Assembly: GCA_036898135.1 (NCBI GenBank)
Contig: CM072511.1
Span: 73,770,117 to 73,834,116 of the forward strand
Reading direction: 5' to 3'
Source: Oncomelania hupensis
Lineage: Eukaryota > Mollusca > Gastropoda > Littorinimorpha > Pomatiopsidae
Length of the DNA: 64,000 nucleotides
Both the position numbers and the translations under genes were made by a program. Below are positions 54,046-64,000 of the stretch, piece by piece. The notes beneath the pieces are model-generated. The model worked only from the letters and a program-made list of their open reading frames with translations. It did not search any database and was not told the DNA's origin. Numbering within the stretch: the stretch's first letter is position 1; each line of letters opens with the position of its first letter.

Positions 54046-54504
54046 TTATTTTGTATAGCGCAATTCAAACATGAAATGCTTCACAAAGCGCTTGATCACA
54101 CGCAGCCACACACAGATACACACGCATAATAAATCTATTCTGCATTTAAAAACAAGACAACATGTAAACCTAGTAAAGGTAACAAACCAACAAATAAAAG
54201 TATAAAATCAGTCAATCAATCAATAAACTTATATAAAATAAATGAATAATTTCACAGAAAAAATTTAAGAGAGGGACGTTAATACCAAACGAGGCAGATC
54301 AACAATGCCTCATCTAAGATGTAAAGTGTAAATGGTGGTGAAATACAGCAGTTTTAAAAGTAGAATAATCGTTGAATAACTAAACATCGTTACAACGTAT
54401 GACAGGCCAGATGAAGAGAATAAAAGCTTGTGTAATGGCATTAATCTGGTTTAAAAAGAAAACATATTTGTGATTCACATAATAATAGTAACAACATCAA
54501 TAAC

Positions 54505-54527
54505 AATAATAATAATAAATAATAATA

Positions 54528-54613
<86 letters not shown>
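54505..54613. repeat. (AAT)n microsatellite
   Basis: Long AAT array within the 3' UTR of the LINE. Confidence 0.95.
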
Positions 54614-54614
<1 letters not shown>

Positions 54615-54700
54615 TGCAGTTTCTAATTTCATTTACAGTGAAAACAAGTTAAGAGGGATCAAATGTCATTTAAAAAAGCAAAACAATTTTAAGACAAGTA

Positions 54701-54767
54701 CACGCATACGCACATGCATCCACGTACACACGCATTCACCCACACATTCACACACACACACACATTC

Positions 54768-54808
<41 letters not shown>

Positions 54809-54830
54809 CACCTACACACACACATTTCAG
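54701..54830. repeat. (CA)n-rich microsatellite
   Basis: CA tract interrupted by ATTCA/CCTACA units. Confidence 0.93.
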
Positions 54831-55721
54831 GTATCAGCGCAACAGGGTGTCCGCAAGGGAGGATGTTCTACAGGTGTAAGAGGAAGAGATAGGTTTTCAT
54901 TTGGGCTTTGAAAGAGTCAAGAGATGGAGATTGGCGAAGGCTGCATGGGAGTTTGTTCCACAGGGTAGGAGCATAGACGGAAAAAGCTCTTTTGCCAAAT
55001 GTTCCAAGAGAGTAGCGAGGAACTGTCAGAAGAGAAGCGTCTTGAGAGCGAAGAGTGCGGGTTGGCTTGTGAGGGTTGAGAAGTTCAGAGAGGTAGACAG
55101 GAAAATGTTGGTCATGAAGAGACTGATAGCAAATAGAGGCAACTTTGTAGTCAACTCTGGCTTTCACTGGCAGCCAGTGAAGAGCAGTCAGAGCGGAAGT
55201 GGCGCTAGCGCGTCGGGATTGTTGGAGCACCAGCCGAGCGGCATGGTTCTGAATGCGCTGAAGTTTTTGAAGTTTGTTGTTAGGAAGACCAGCCAAGAGA
55301 GAGTTGCAATAGTCAAGCCTAGAAAGGATGAAGGAGACAGCAAGCTTGTTGGCAGAATCAACAGAAAGATATTGGCGGATTTTGCTGATACGACGAAGAT
55401 GGAAATTCAGAGATTTGCAGAGATTGTTGATGTGAGATTCCATGGACAGACTCTCATCTAGATGTACACCCAGATTCCGAGCAGAAGTTGAGAAAGGGAT
55501 AGAGTCATCATTGACTTGCAGAGAGTGTGTCGAGAGCTGGCGGAGCTTGCTGTTGGTGCCAATAGCGATGACTTCAGTTTTATCATCATTCATCTTTAGC
55601 TTGTTTTCTGCCATCCAGTCTGCGACAGAGCTGATGCACCGCGACAAATCACCAGCAAGGCTGGGGATGTCAGCTGGAGGAGCGGAGTTGTGAATTTGAG
55701 AGTCATCGGCAAAGAAATGGT

Positions 55722-56374
55722 ACAGATGACCCTTTACCTACTCCATTCTTGACACAATAAGATGGGAAGCCATTCAAAAGTGTTTCCAGAAACGCACACA
55801 TAGCTGAAAATCAGCATTTTCAAAAGTGTTCATTTTCGTGGTTATTTGTGACCAGGTTTTATCTAGCAAATTGAAAACATGGAATGAGGGTCCACTATCT
55901 AAACTATCTGCAAACAATAACTTATTCTAATCGGTTCATTAGCAACAATGTGCCTCCGGTGGCCTTCCCCTGTGCGGTAGAGCAAATATGATGACGCCGA
56001 AGGCTGGCCACTAACCTAAGTAATGTTTCTATGAAGCTTGGTCAAAATCCGTTCAGTTGTTCTTGAGATATGGCGTGCAAAGGATCGACCAACCGATGAA
56101 GAGACGGACATACGGCTCTTTCTAATTCCCGATTATTTCTGACGACGACTTTTTGGAGACACTTATTGCGGCGTTACACATTATTTTTCTGGCTGTCGAG
56201 CACCTAAGGCGCCGCCCACTTTGAGCCATTAATTGGTGACTGACGTAGAACAACATCACAGCAGTCTTCTTGGACGATATCAGGTCCACGGATTAGTCGT
56301 CTCCCGATTTTAAAGAGAACTAAACCGACAAGAGGCTAGTTAAAGTGACCCTTTACCTACTCCATTCTTGACAC
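55722..56374. repeat. Segment bounded by a ~29-bp direct repeat
   Basis: GACCCTTTACCTACTCCATT plus CTTGACACA occurs at about 55722-55750 and 56347-56375. The segment between includes copy 4 of the GGCCACTAACC repeat (56004-56150). The left copy starts exactly where the LINE is truncated. Confidence 0.6.
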
Positions 56375-56375
56375 A

Positions 56376-56640
56376 AATGATAGAAAGGATAGAGTTCAAA
56401 TTATGCTTCACAAATGAACATACTAACTGAAATGTACACAATAAAGCGTAGCCGAGCGGAGTATTTGACTCCCGTCTCTCCGCCACCACCTTGAGAACAT
56501 GTCCCGACCACAGCTGTTATTTTTATTTATCCCTCAAAAGAGGGGCATAAAAGTATTTGCCCTGCAAGGCGGTGAAGCGTGGTTGTAAGTAAACCGGGTT
56601 GCCGGCTACTAGTGCCACGACACTTCAACACAAGTCGCTG
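56376..56640. other. Unassigned DNA
   Basis: Nothing recognised. Confidence 0.4.
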
Positions 56641-56960
56641 CCACCGTAAGGTAAAAGGTAAAGGTAGTCCCATAGCCTTGTGGCCGTAGGGGAGCGTGAT
56701 GTTGGAGATCACACTTATCTTGGGCCAGCGTAATGAGGGTGATGCCCATCTCTCTCCCTCGCTGCTTTACCTTCCCCACCCTTAAGAGAGTAGGTACTCA
56801 GTCACAGTTGAGTCAACTGGGGGCGTTGTTATTTGTCGCTTCACGTTTTGTGGTCACCCATCCAAGTGCTAACCGTGCTGGTCGGTGCTTAACTTGCGAC
56901 ACAGAAGCGAGTGCTCCAACCACTGCGCTATCCGACACTATCTGCCACCGACCTGCATAA
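56641..56960 (-). repeat. SINE-like repeat with 5S rRNA-type internal promoter
   Basis: The minus strand reads GGATAGCGCAGTGGTTGGAG (tRNA A-box-like) followed by AAGTTAAGCACCGACCAGCA and GCACTTGGATGGGTGACCAC. These correspond to the A box, intermediate element and C box of 5S rRNA (AAGCTAAGCAGGGTCG...ACTTGGATGGGAGACC). A ~200-bp non-5S body follows and ends GGGACTACCTTTACCTTTT. The 5S match covers only the promoter, so it is a retroposon, not a 5S gene. Confidence 0.7.
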
Positions 56961-57266
56961 AATGCCTGCCGAGAATGTAGTCCCGCTCACCCGCAAAAGC
57001 AGAAGGCGAATGGTCAGCCGGGGAGAACAAATGTCGTGTCGCCTTGTCCTGCATAACCCAATGGCATCCCCAAAGGATTCTGCACCCAAGGCTAGTCTAA
57101 CCAAGAAATTCAAGGTAGACAACTTTTCTCCCAAACCTCAACCAGTCGCGTCCCTTTCCGCTACAAAAGTATATACTAATTTTACGGGCACCTGCTCGAA
57201 TGGTGTCATAAGCGAGTGGCTACATTGTTATCACGTGATAAACAGCGAAATAAACAGTTTTAATTG

Positions 57267-57268
<2 letters not shown>
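56961..57268. other. Unassigned DNA
   Basis: The ORF at 56911-57372 runs into the GA microsatellite and has no domain. Confidence 0.35.

Positions 57269-57350
<82 letters not shown>
57269..57350. repeat. (GA)n microsatellite
   Basis: About 40 GA units. Confidence 0.97.
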
Positions 57351-57354
<4 letters not shown>

Positions 57355-57365
57355 TTAATCATTCT

Positions 57366-57665
57366 TATGTAACGCTTTTCCACATCAAGCGCTGCTCAAG
57401 GGGATGGCCGATACAGGATTTAACTCATGCCGCTTTAGGCGCCCGCCCACTTGCAGCATTTGGGCGCATTGTCTGACGCCCAGACAACAGCAGAATCCTG
57501 GGCGATCGGGGATGGGGGAGAAGTGACCAAGCGCTTGCTGGATATATTTGTGGAGCCGAAATCATCCGTATAAGACATGAGCGTCAAGATCTTTAATCCG
57601 TTCGATGGAATGCGTGCGTGCACAGACTAGATTTCAGTTTATATTCTCATCCCAAGGAGTAAAAC
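57366..57665 (-). repeat. tRNA-SINE family 1, 5'-truncated
   Basis: Carries the family 1 tail (TAACGCTTTTCCACATCAAG) and body (GCAGAATCCTGGGCGATCGG; GACATGAGCGTCAAGATCTT). Confidence 0.82.
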
Positions 57666-57770
57666 TGTACACATTTATTTCCATTACAACACGTTACGAG
57701 GATTATAATTTTAAGCTTACAATTTATTTTTACCATTATTCCTTGCTTTAGGCACATACGCATTCATATA

Positions 57771-60079
57771 GTTTGCCAGATACAACAATCTGATACTGGC
57801 AAACACGCTTGGTCTCTCCAAAAAAATCAGACGATAGACCTGGCACAGTCCCCCCCGGGGAGCATCACAACCAGATTGATTCCATCATGGTCAAGACAAT
57901 CTTCATATCAAGCGTCAGCATTGGCAGGACACGCACTTTTCCAGGAGCAGACATCGGAAGTGACCACGATCTCGTGATGATATATTTCCAGCTCCACTTG
58001 AAGAGAGTAAACAAAGCAATGTGCACCAGACTGAAGTTCGACCTGGCCAAACTGCAAGACCCGGAGGTGGCAGAAATATTTCAGGCCACAATTGGAGGGA
58101 AATTTGCACCATTGCTCGTTGTGGGAACTGGTCAAATAGATGTTAACACCATGACAACCATCTTCAACTCAGCTGTGACAGATGCCGCCACTGAGATCCT
58201 TGGAAAGAACCTTTAAAGAAGAAACCGTTGATCACACCTGAACTTTTGGACCTGTGTGACAAGCGAAGAGAAAAAAAAACACCTCACAGGGAGCTGATGC
58301 TTACCAAAAAATCAACAGTGACCTCCGAAAAGGAATGCGCACAGCAAAGGAGAACTAGATAGAAGATCAATGCCAGGAATAGAAAACATTCTGAACAAGA
58401 ACAACAGCAAGAAGGCCTACTAGACTGTGAAGCGGCTGACAATTGTTAAACAGCCCAAGGTCTTACGCTCTAACGCAAAACTGGCATATATGCCTTACAG
58501 AAGAACAAGGTCTGGGATAGATGGACAGAGTACTGCTCTGACATTTACAGCCACACACCAAACGGAGACCCATCAGCTCTAGCATGTCCCCAGAACAGAG
58601 AAGAAGAAGAAATCCTCCCAAATCTCCGAGAAGAAGTTGAGGCAGCACTGCAATCGCTGAAGAAGGTAAAGTCAACGAAAGTGGACAACATACCCGCAGA
58701 ATTACTTCAAGCAGGAGAAGTGGGGATTGACGCCCTCACCATTATCTGTAACAAGATCTGGCGGAGTGGAGAGTGGTCAGTCGCTTGTCAGCGCTCTTCC
58801 CAAAAGGGCTAACCTTCAGGAGTCTGAAAATTACCGCACCATCAGCCTCATCAGCCATCCCAGCAAGGGCCTCATGAAAATAATATCAACATGTTCAATC
58901 CCCAAGCTGAACAAATCATAGCTGAAGAACAAGCAGGAATCAGGGCATGGCGAAGTACCACTAAACAGAATTACAATCTCAGAATAATCTACGAGAACTA
59001 CATACAGCACCAACAACGTCTATATCATGTGTTTGTAGACTTCAAGAAAGCATTTGACGGAGTCTGGCATGCAGCTCTGCGGGCAACCATGAGAGTGTAC
59101 ATCAGCTCTAACATTATTGAAGTCATCAAAAGCCAATACGTCAAGGCTACCAGTGCAGTCCTCCAAAACAACGCTATCGGAAACTGGTTCAGAACAACAA
59201 TCGGTGTGCGTCAAGGATGCCTACTCTCTCCAACACTCTTCAACAACTTCCTGGAGCGCATCATGTCAGATGTCCTTGCAGGTCAGGAAGACACAGTCAG
59301 CATATGGGGTTGAACAATTTCCAACCTCCGTTTTGCGGATGACATTGATGAATTGGCTGGAGAGGAACAAGAATTTGAACACCTGGTACAGAGGCTTGAC
59401 ACCACCTCTAATGCCTTTGGAATGGGAATAAGTGCAGAGAATACCAACATGATGACCAACAACACAAATGGCATTAACACTGACATCAAAGTCCAAAGCC
59501 AATCCCTCAACACATTGCATAGTTTCAAATATTTAGGGGCCAATCCAGGATCACACAAACAACTTCTGCCATGATAATGTTGAAGCACACTTAAAGAGAT
59601 AGGACCATCAGTCTACACTCCAAGGTAAGGCTGCTGCGCTCTATTATCATCTACATCTTCCTGTATTCTTGAAAAACATGGACCCTCACAGCAGACCTAC
59701 AACGAAGAATGCAAAGCATGGAGATGAGGTACTACCGAAGTCTTCTTAGCATTTCCTATACCCAGCACATCACCAACGATGAAGTCCGACAGACCATCAC
59801 ACAAGCCATTGGACAGCACGATAACATGCTCACGGAAACTCCGATGGTATGGCCACGTCACCAGAGCATCAGGCCTTGGAAAGACCATCCTGCAAGGCAC
59901 GGTGCAAGGAGGCAGCAGAAGAGGGAGACAGAAAAAGAGGTGGAAGGACATTTGAGAATGGACTGGCATGACAATGAAGCCATGAGGGTTGCTGAGGACA
60001 AAGAAAGATGGAATATGCTGGTTAAACGATCATCTGTGGTGCCCCAACGACCTTCGAGTTACGGGATAGGATAGGATAG
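57771..60079 (+). mobile_element. RTE LINE, 5'-truncated, heavily mutated
   Basis: From the late endonuclease (FARYNNLILANTLGL equivalent; GADIGSDHDLVMI) through RT (DFKKAFDGVWHAALRATMRVY; GVRQGCLLSP; FADDIDELAG) to the GGATA tail at 60064-60079. It contains at least six frameshifts or stops spread over 2.3 kb. One of the older RTE copies here. Confidence 0.92.
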
Positions 60080-60081
60080 TA

Positions 60082-61413
60082 AAATTCTCATATTTAACAT
60101 AAAATGGATGTGTTTTGTTTTGTCATCACTCGGCAATAGATGCATTGTTTACATTGTATTCCTTCTCTTCATTAGTAATCATAATCCAAACGACTTCTAA
60201 TATTAATAAACTAACAGTTTTGTTTTGCTTATTTGGGTTGCTATTGGATTTATAGACCATATTCACACTTTATTAACGTCCCAGGGTTTGCGTACTAGGT
60301 GAACCTTACGTCACCAGTTTGTGAACCTGACGTCACTTTACAATCAGATGTGGTCGCCAGTCGAGAAAGACCAGTATCTTACAATAGGCAGGTTTCCGCA
60401 GTTATCTCTCTTTTGACAATCGCGAGTCTCCTGCTTGCGGGCAAAGAAATTATGGCGACTAGTAGTACTACTGTGAGAGAAGTGACCGCTAAGACTTCAG
60501 CAGATTTTAACATAGATCTTCAATTCTGTTCTGGAAATGAATCAGTGTTTTTAAAATATATCATTACATGCTGATTTTGCAGTAGTAGTAATTGTTTCTT
60601 TACCTCAGTAATATGTTGCTGTTCTTCATTATGTGAAATGTGCTGCACACACATTTTTCTTGAGGACAAATACGGATTACTGAACTTTATATGGGTAGGG
60701 TAGTCATATCATGAAATTGTATTTGTATGTTAGGATCCTAACCGTAAAAAAGATTTTGTGAGAGTTTAGACACTTTTTAGTGACCGGTCCTGATTTGGTT
60801 CCTCGTAGTCCGCCGGACCTTATGAGAAATTAGTAGCTACAGTATCTGTATCTGTGGAGGTGAGCACTCAATATTTCTCCATGTATAGTAAGGTCTCAAA
60901 AAAAAAAAAAGTGGTTATTGTAATGTGGCCAAAAAGATTAGGGCTGGTAGATTGGGATTTGTGTCATGAGTATTGTGAAGTTTATTTGTACCTTCTTTTT
61001 TTTTTGGAGGGGGGAGGGGGGTCGGGGTAGTGAAGGCTATGTTTAGCGTCATCAGAAGAAAATAACAGGTTACCTTGGTGTGTTTAGCTGAAATGCTCAT
61101 TTGACCTTTCAAAATGTTGAGTTTTTATTTTTGTTTCCAATAAATGTGTACATATCCGTTTGTTCTTCAGTTGGTAATAACTGTGTGTTTTGCTTTGATC
61201 AATTTGTTGTCCTTCGGCTAAAACAATCTCTATATTTCTTTTCGGTAGCGAATTCAACTCCACAAATATGTATTACCCATTATAGGAATTACTTCCTTTG
61301 TGTCGCAATAAAAAACAAAAACAATCCTGGATGAAAGAAAATTGTATAATGAAATTAAGAATGTGCATCGAGTATTTGAACGGCCCCACAATCATTTGCT
61401 TATAAAGGTGTAA

Positions 61414-61415
<2 letters not shown>
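60082..61415. other. Unassigned DNA
   Basis: One GGTCC...GGACC repeat (60786-60820). A short ORF starting ATGGCGACTAGTAG at 60452 is open for 40 codons without a domain. G-rich run at 61000-61030. Otherwise nothing recognised. Confidence 0.4.

Positions 61416-61499
<84 letters not shown>
61416..61499. repeat. (AAT)n microsatellite
   Basis: About 27 AAT units; a short CA tract follows at 61549-61565. Confidence 0.97.
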
Positions 61500-61500
<1 letters not shown>

Positions 61501-61565
61501 CAGCGACATCATTCTAGCAAGCCAAGAAGAGAATCACTTACATTCTGTAACACACACACACACAC

Positions 61566-62114
61566 ATACACATACGCATATCCATATACGCACTTACACA
61601 CACACACCACCGCAACAACAACCAACAACAACAACAATAATTCGAGCTCCTCCCGTCAGGCAAACGCTTCAGAGCACTAAAAGTTAGAACTAGCCGGTTT
61701 AGATGCAGCTTCTTCCCCGAGGCTGCCCTCTCGGTACCAGTGTCCTCAGTTATCCACATAGCATGAGGTGTTATACTTAAACGCCAATTTATTAGTTGCG
61801 ATAATGTGTTAGTGGTGCAATTCTGATTCTTTAATGTATTTTATCTCATTACGTTTTAATTTAGATACCTATGCGGGTATGCGTGAGTATGCGTGTGCCT
61901 GTGGGGTTTGCGAGTGGGCGTGCGCCTGTGCTTTACTCCTTAAAATAACTTTCTCTATTAGAGTATTTTAATGTTTTAATGTCCAGTGGAAGGTTGTTTG
62001 TTGTTGCAGAGGGACTGAATGTTTTACCGCATCACCAAAACGAAATCCTATGTATTTTGAATTCATTGGGTAATAAAGTGTCTTGAACTTGAACTTGAAC
62101 TTGATAATTACAAT
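61566..62114. other. Unassigned DNA with an (ACTTGA)n run
   Basis: TTGAACTTGAACTTGAACTT at 62084-62103, preceded by TAATAAAGTGTC, looks like a LINE or SINE 3' terminus; its coding part is not recognisable. Confidence 0.45.
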
Positions 62115-62530
62115 TAACACGAAGCTGCACTCGAACGTCAGGCGATAACATTGCAGCCTGTGGTTCAAACCCCGTTACCGACGAGTGAGAAAAAAAAATT
62201 AAAATAAAACTGAGACACTGCACTCTTACTCCTTTGGATGAGAGTATAAACTGAGGTGTAGTCGGTGTATGCACGCATTCTATTTCATGGACTTTAAAGA
62301 TCCTGACGCGCATGTCGTAGACGGGTGAATGCTGGCTACACAAATACACCCAGCACGCACGAGGTCCCTTCTCTCCACCACCGGTCGCACAGGATTGTGC
62401 CCAGTCGTCTGGGCGTCAGACTATGCGCCCAAAAGCTGCAAATGGGCGCCTCAGACGGCTTGAGTTAGATCCTGTATCGGCCCGAGCACTGAACATTCGA
62501 CAATGGATGGAGACAAGCGCGTTATAAATG
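62115..62530 (+). repeat. tRNA-SINE family 1, plus orientation
   Basis: A remnant B box (TGGTTCAAACCCC, 62161-62173) is followed by the family 1 body (TCCTTTGGATGAGAGTATAA; TTTAAAGATCCTGACGCGCA) and tail (GGCTTGAGTTAGATCCTGTA). Confidence 0.85.
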
Positions 62531-64000
62531 GACATCATTATCATAATCATCATCTCCCTCCTCCTAAACCCTGACAACAACAACCAAAGCAAACAAAAGT
62601 AGGACCTAGCTATTTTTACCTTACCATGTGAAATGGTTCGCCAATCCTACGAGAGAAGCGAAAGCCGCATAACAATCACCTCAACAAACACGGTGACTTT
62701 CGTTGGGAGAGTTACTCTCATTGCAGGATTTCAGAGTTCTTTCGCTCTCTATGCCCGCCTTGTAATTTTGCCAATTTTCTCTCACCGAAGTTGACTGGCT
62801 TTGTTGTAAGCTGTGATTATCTTGTTACTGCAAAAGATAGCGGAAGTCATTCTCTTTGCTAGATCTACATCAAGGGGCGGTCCTTTGATTGATGGTCGCT
62901 CTGTTGGACAGTAGTTTTGAGATCTGATGACGATTGTCCGAATAACCTGCCCCTCAGCAAATAACAATCTCCACATCCATACCTTCGTTCTTCCACACGC
63001 CCGACTGTTTGCAGTTCCATCTGTGCGTATATGACGAACGTGCTTTCTCTTTTCAGTATTTGTATTTGGAACAAACTGTCTCTTTCTCTTAGAAATTCTC
63101 TTCAATCCAGTCGCTTAAATCCAGAAATTCTTTTCAATTCAATCGTTTAAATCCTTTCCTAAAACTAATTACTTTGCTTCCACTAACTAAAAAGAAAAGA
63201 AATGTGAATAGTCGCATTATGCGTGTGTGTTTGTGTGTGTATGTGTGATTATGAGTGTTTGTGTGTATGTGTGTGTGACAGAGAGAGAGAGAGAGAGAGA
63301 GAATTTGACAATTCGAGATAATATATTAATAACTGCTTAGGCCTACGAGGGGTTTACATTGATTTCAAACCGAGCCGAGAAACGAACAAATGTAACGAAC
63401 ACATCAAGTGAGCGGTCCATTATACATCACCACATCCATAATATAAAATGGTCACTGCATCGGAATGAATTGAACATTTTTACTGAAATTGAAATTGTCC
63501 TTATGCAGCGAAGACACTCCAAAATCAAGACTTAACCGAAATCGCAGCAAAAATGTTTATTTTAGATTGTCACCTGCCATTTTGATATAATGGCCAGATT
63601 CTTTGGAATGAAAAAATCGTTTGTAAAAAGTAAATACCTTTATTAATTTCCATACGCTGTGCGGGCTATAGCGCTGTGTCTCTATCCTACCAGTGTGGGT
63701 TCCGGCAATTCCAGCCAGGGTTAGTGTAACGGATGGATATTTTGAATGGGTGTACCTGTTTATACTAGCTAAATGAATGCAATATATAATTGACTTCTAG
63801 ATCAGAAATAAAGGTGCGTGCAAGTTCTCTGTTTACTATCACACCCACAAACGTACAGACTCTTTCCAATACAGGCGAACACCAACACCACAATATACGT
63901 TCCACGTTCTCTAACTTTATATAAACAAACAACAATAATTCTTATCAATCTTTCACTCCCGTCCTTTCATACATAGATTCTAACACAGCTAACCCTAACA
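62531..64000. other. Unassigned DNA to window end
   Basis: A 107-codon minus-strand ORF (62782-63105) and its overlapping frame have no domain. A GA run lies at 63281-63302. I see no gene or element edge. Confidence 0.4.

Larger units (their letters stand above)
54045..55724 (-). pseudogene. CR1/L2-type LINE, 5'-truncated, with long RT C-terminal ORF
   Basis: The minus-strand frame opens at about 55724 and stops at 54868: LYHFFADDSQIHNSAPP (catalytic FADD), DWMAENKLKMNDDKTEVIAIG, RNLGVHLDESLSMESHIN, LSRLDYCNSLLAGLPNNKL, LHWLPVKARVDYKVASICY and AFSVYAPTLWNKLPCSLRQS. The frame is intact for ~285 codons, so this truncated copy is fairly young. The 3' UTR (54045-54867) holds a CA tract (54701-54830) and an AAT array (54505-54613) and ends with TTGTATAGCGC before the ATT tail. 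Confidence 0.87.

Noticed and set aside
56850..56960. 5S rRNA gene
   Set aside because: Only the internal promoter region resembles 5S; the flanks do not.
60299..60574. 91-codon plus-strand ORF
   Set aside because: Starts at GTG; the internal ATG gives only 40 codons, with no domain or splice support.
62782..63105. 107-codon minus-strand ORF
   Set aside because: Basic, plausible composition, but no recognisable motif and an overlapping ORF in another frame.

Overview
This looks like a non-coding, transposon-packed stretch of an invertebrate nuclear genome, most likely a marine mollusc. That placement is inference: it rests on abundant AAT/ATT microsatellites, tRNA-headed SINEs, RTE (BovB-like) LINEs and Gmr1-type LTR retrotransposons, and there is no rRNA, mitochondrial or conserved host marker to fix it. 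The sequence is AT-rich, introns and insertions are common, and nothing suggests a bacterial or viral replicon. Almost everything recognisable is mobile DNA. The only candidates for host coding sequence are a signal-peptide exon (50445-50957, minus) and a weak exon-like ORF (3271-3605).

Layout. 1-2.1 kb: decayed LINE endonuclease and a small GGTCC...GGACC repeat. 2.2-4.9 kb: microsatellite, a diverged direct-repeat pair, a 3' RTE stub. 5.2-9 kb: tRNA-SINE, an antisense RTE copy, a foldback. 9.1-10.9 kb: two oppositely oriented copies of a TIR transposon with 7-bp target duplications. 11.0-16.7 kb: LTR element A. 17-25 kb: RTE 5' fragment, palindromic MITE, a full-length intact RTE and an internally deleted RTE relative. 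25.5-37.5 kb: a dead Jockey/CR1-type LINE split by LTR element B (26541-34186) and by an RTE copy with a 5' inversion (34388-36167). 38-45 kb: microsatellites, RTE and SINE pieces, an L2-like LINE carrying a SINE. 45.3-48.8 kb: RTE copy split by a 1.8-kb Mutator-like element, then a second palindromic MITE. 49-64 kb: SINEs (one with a 5S-like promoter), another LINE, a decayed RTE and sparse unannotated DNA.

Most notable. (1) Both LTR retrotransposons carry integrase upstream of reverse transcriptase (Gmr1 order), and both have lost the RT core, yet their LTR pairs are nearly identical; element B keeps one open frame across two deletions. (2) The leader of element A, just before the gag ATG, holds six perfect GAAnnTTCnnGAA heat-shock-element trimers. 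(3) A Mutator-like element has an exact 9-bp target duplication, C-rich/G-rich inverted ends and a FLYWCH zinc-finger exon. (4) A 3.35-kb RTE is intact, with a 12-bp target duplication and a short ORF1 overlapping ORF2 at ATGA. (5) A TIR family with 7-bp duplications occurs in two copies whose empty sites can be read in the window.
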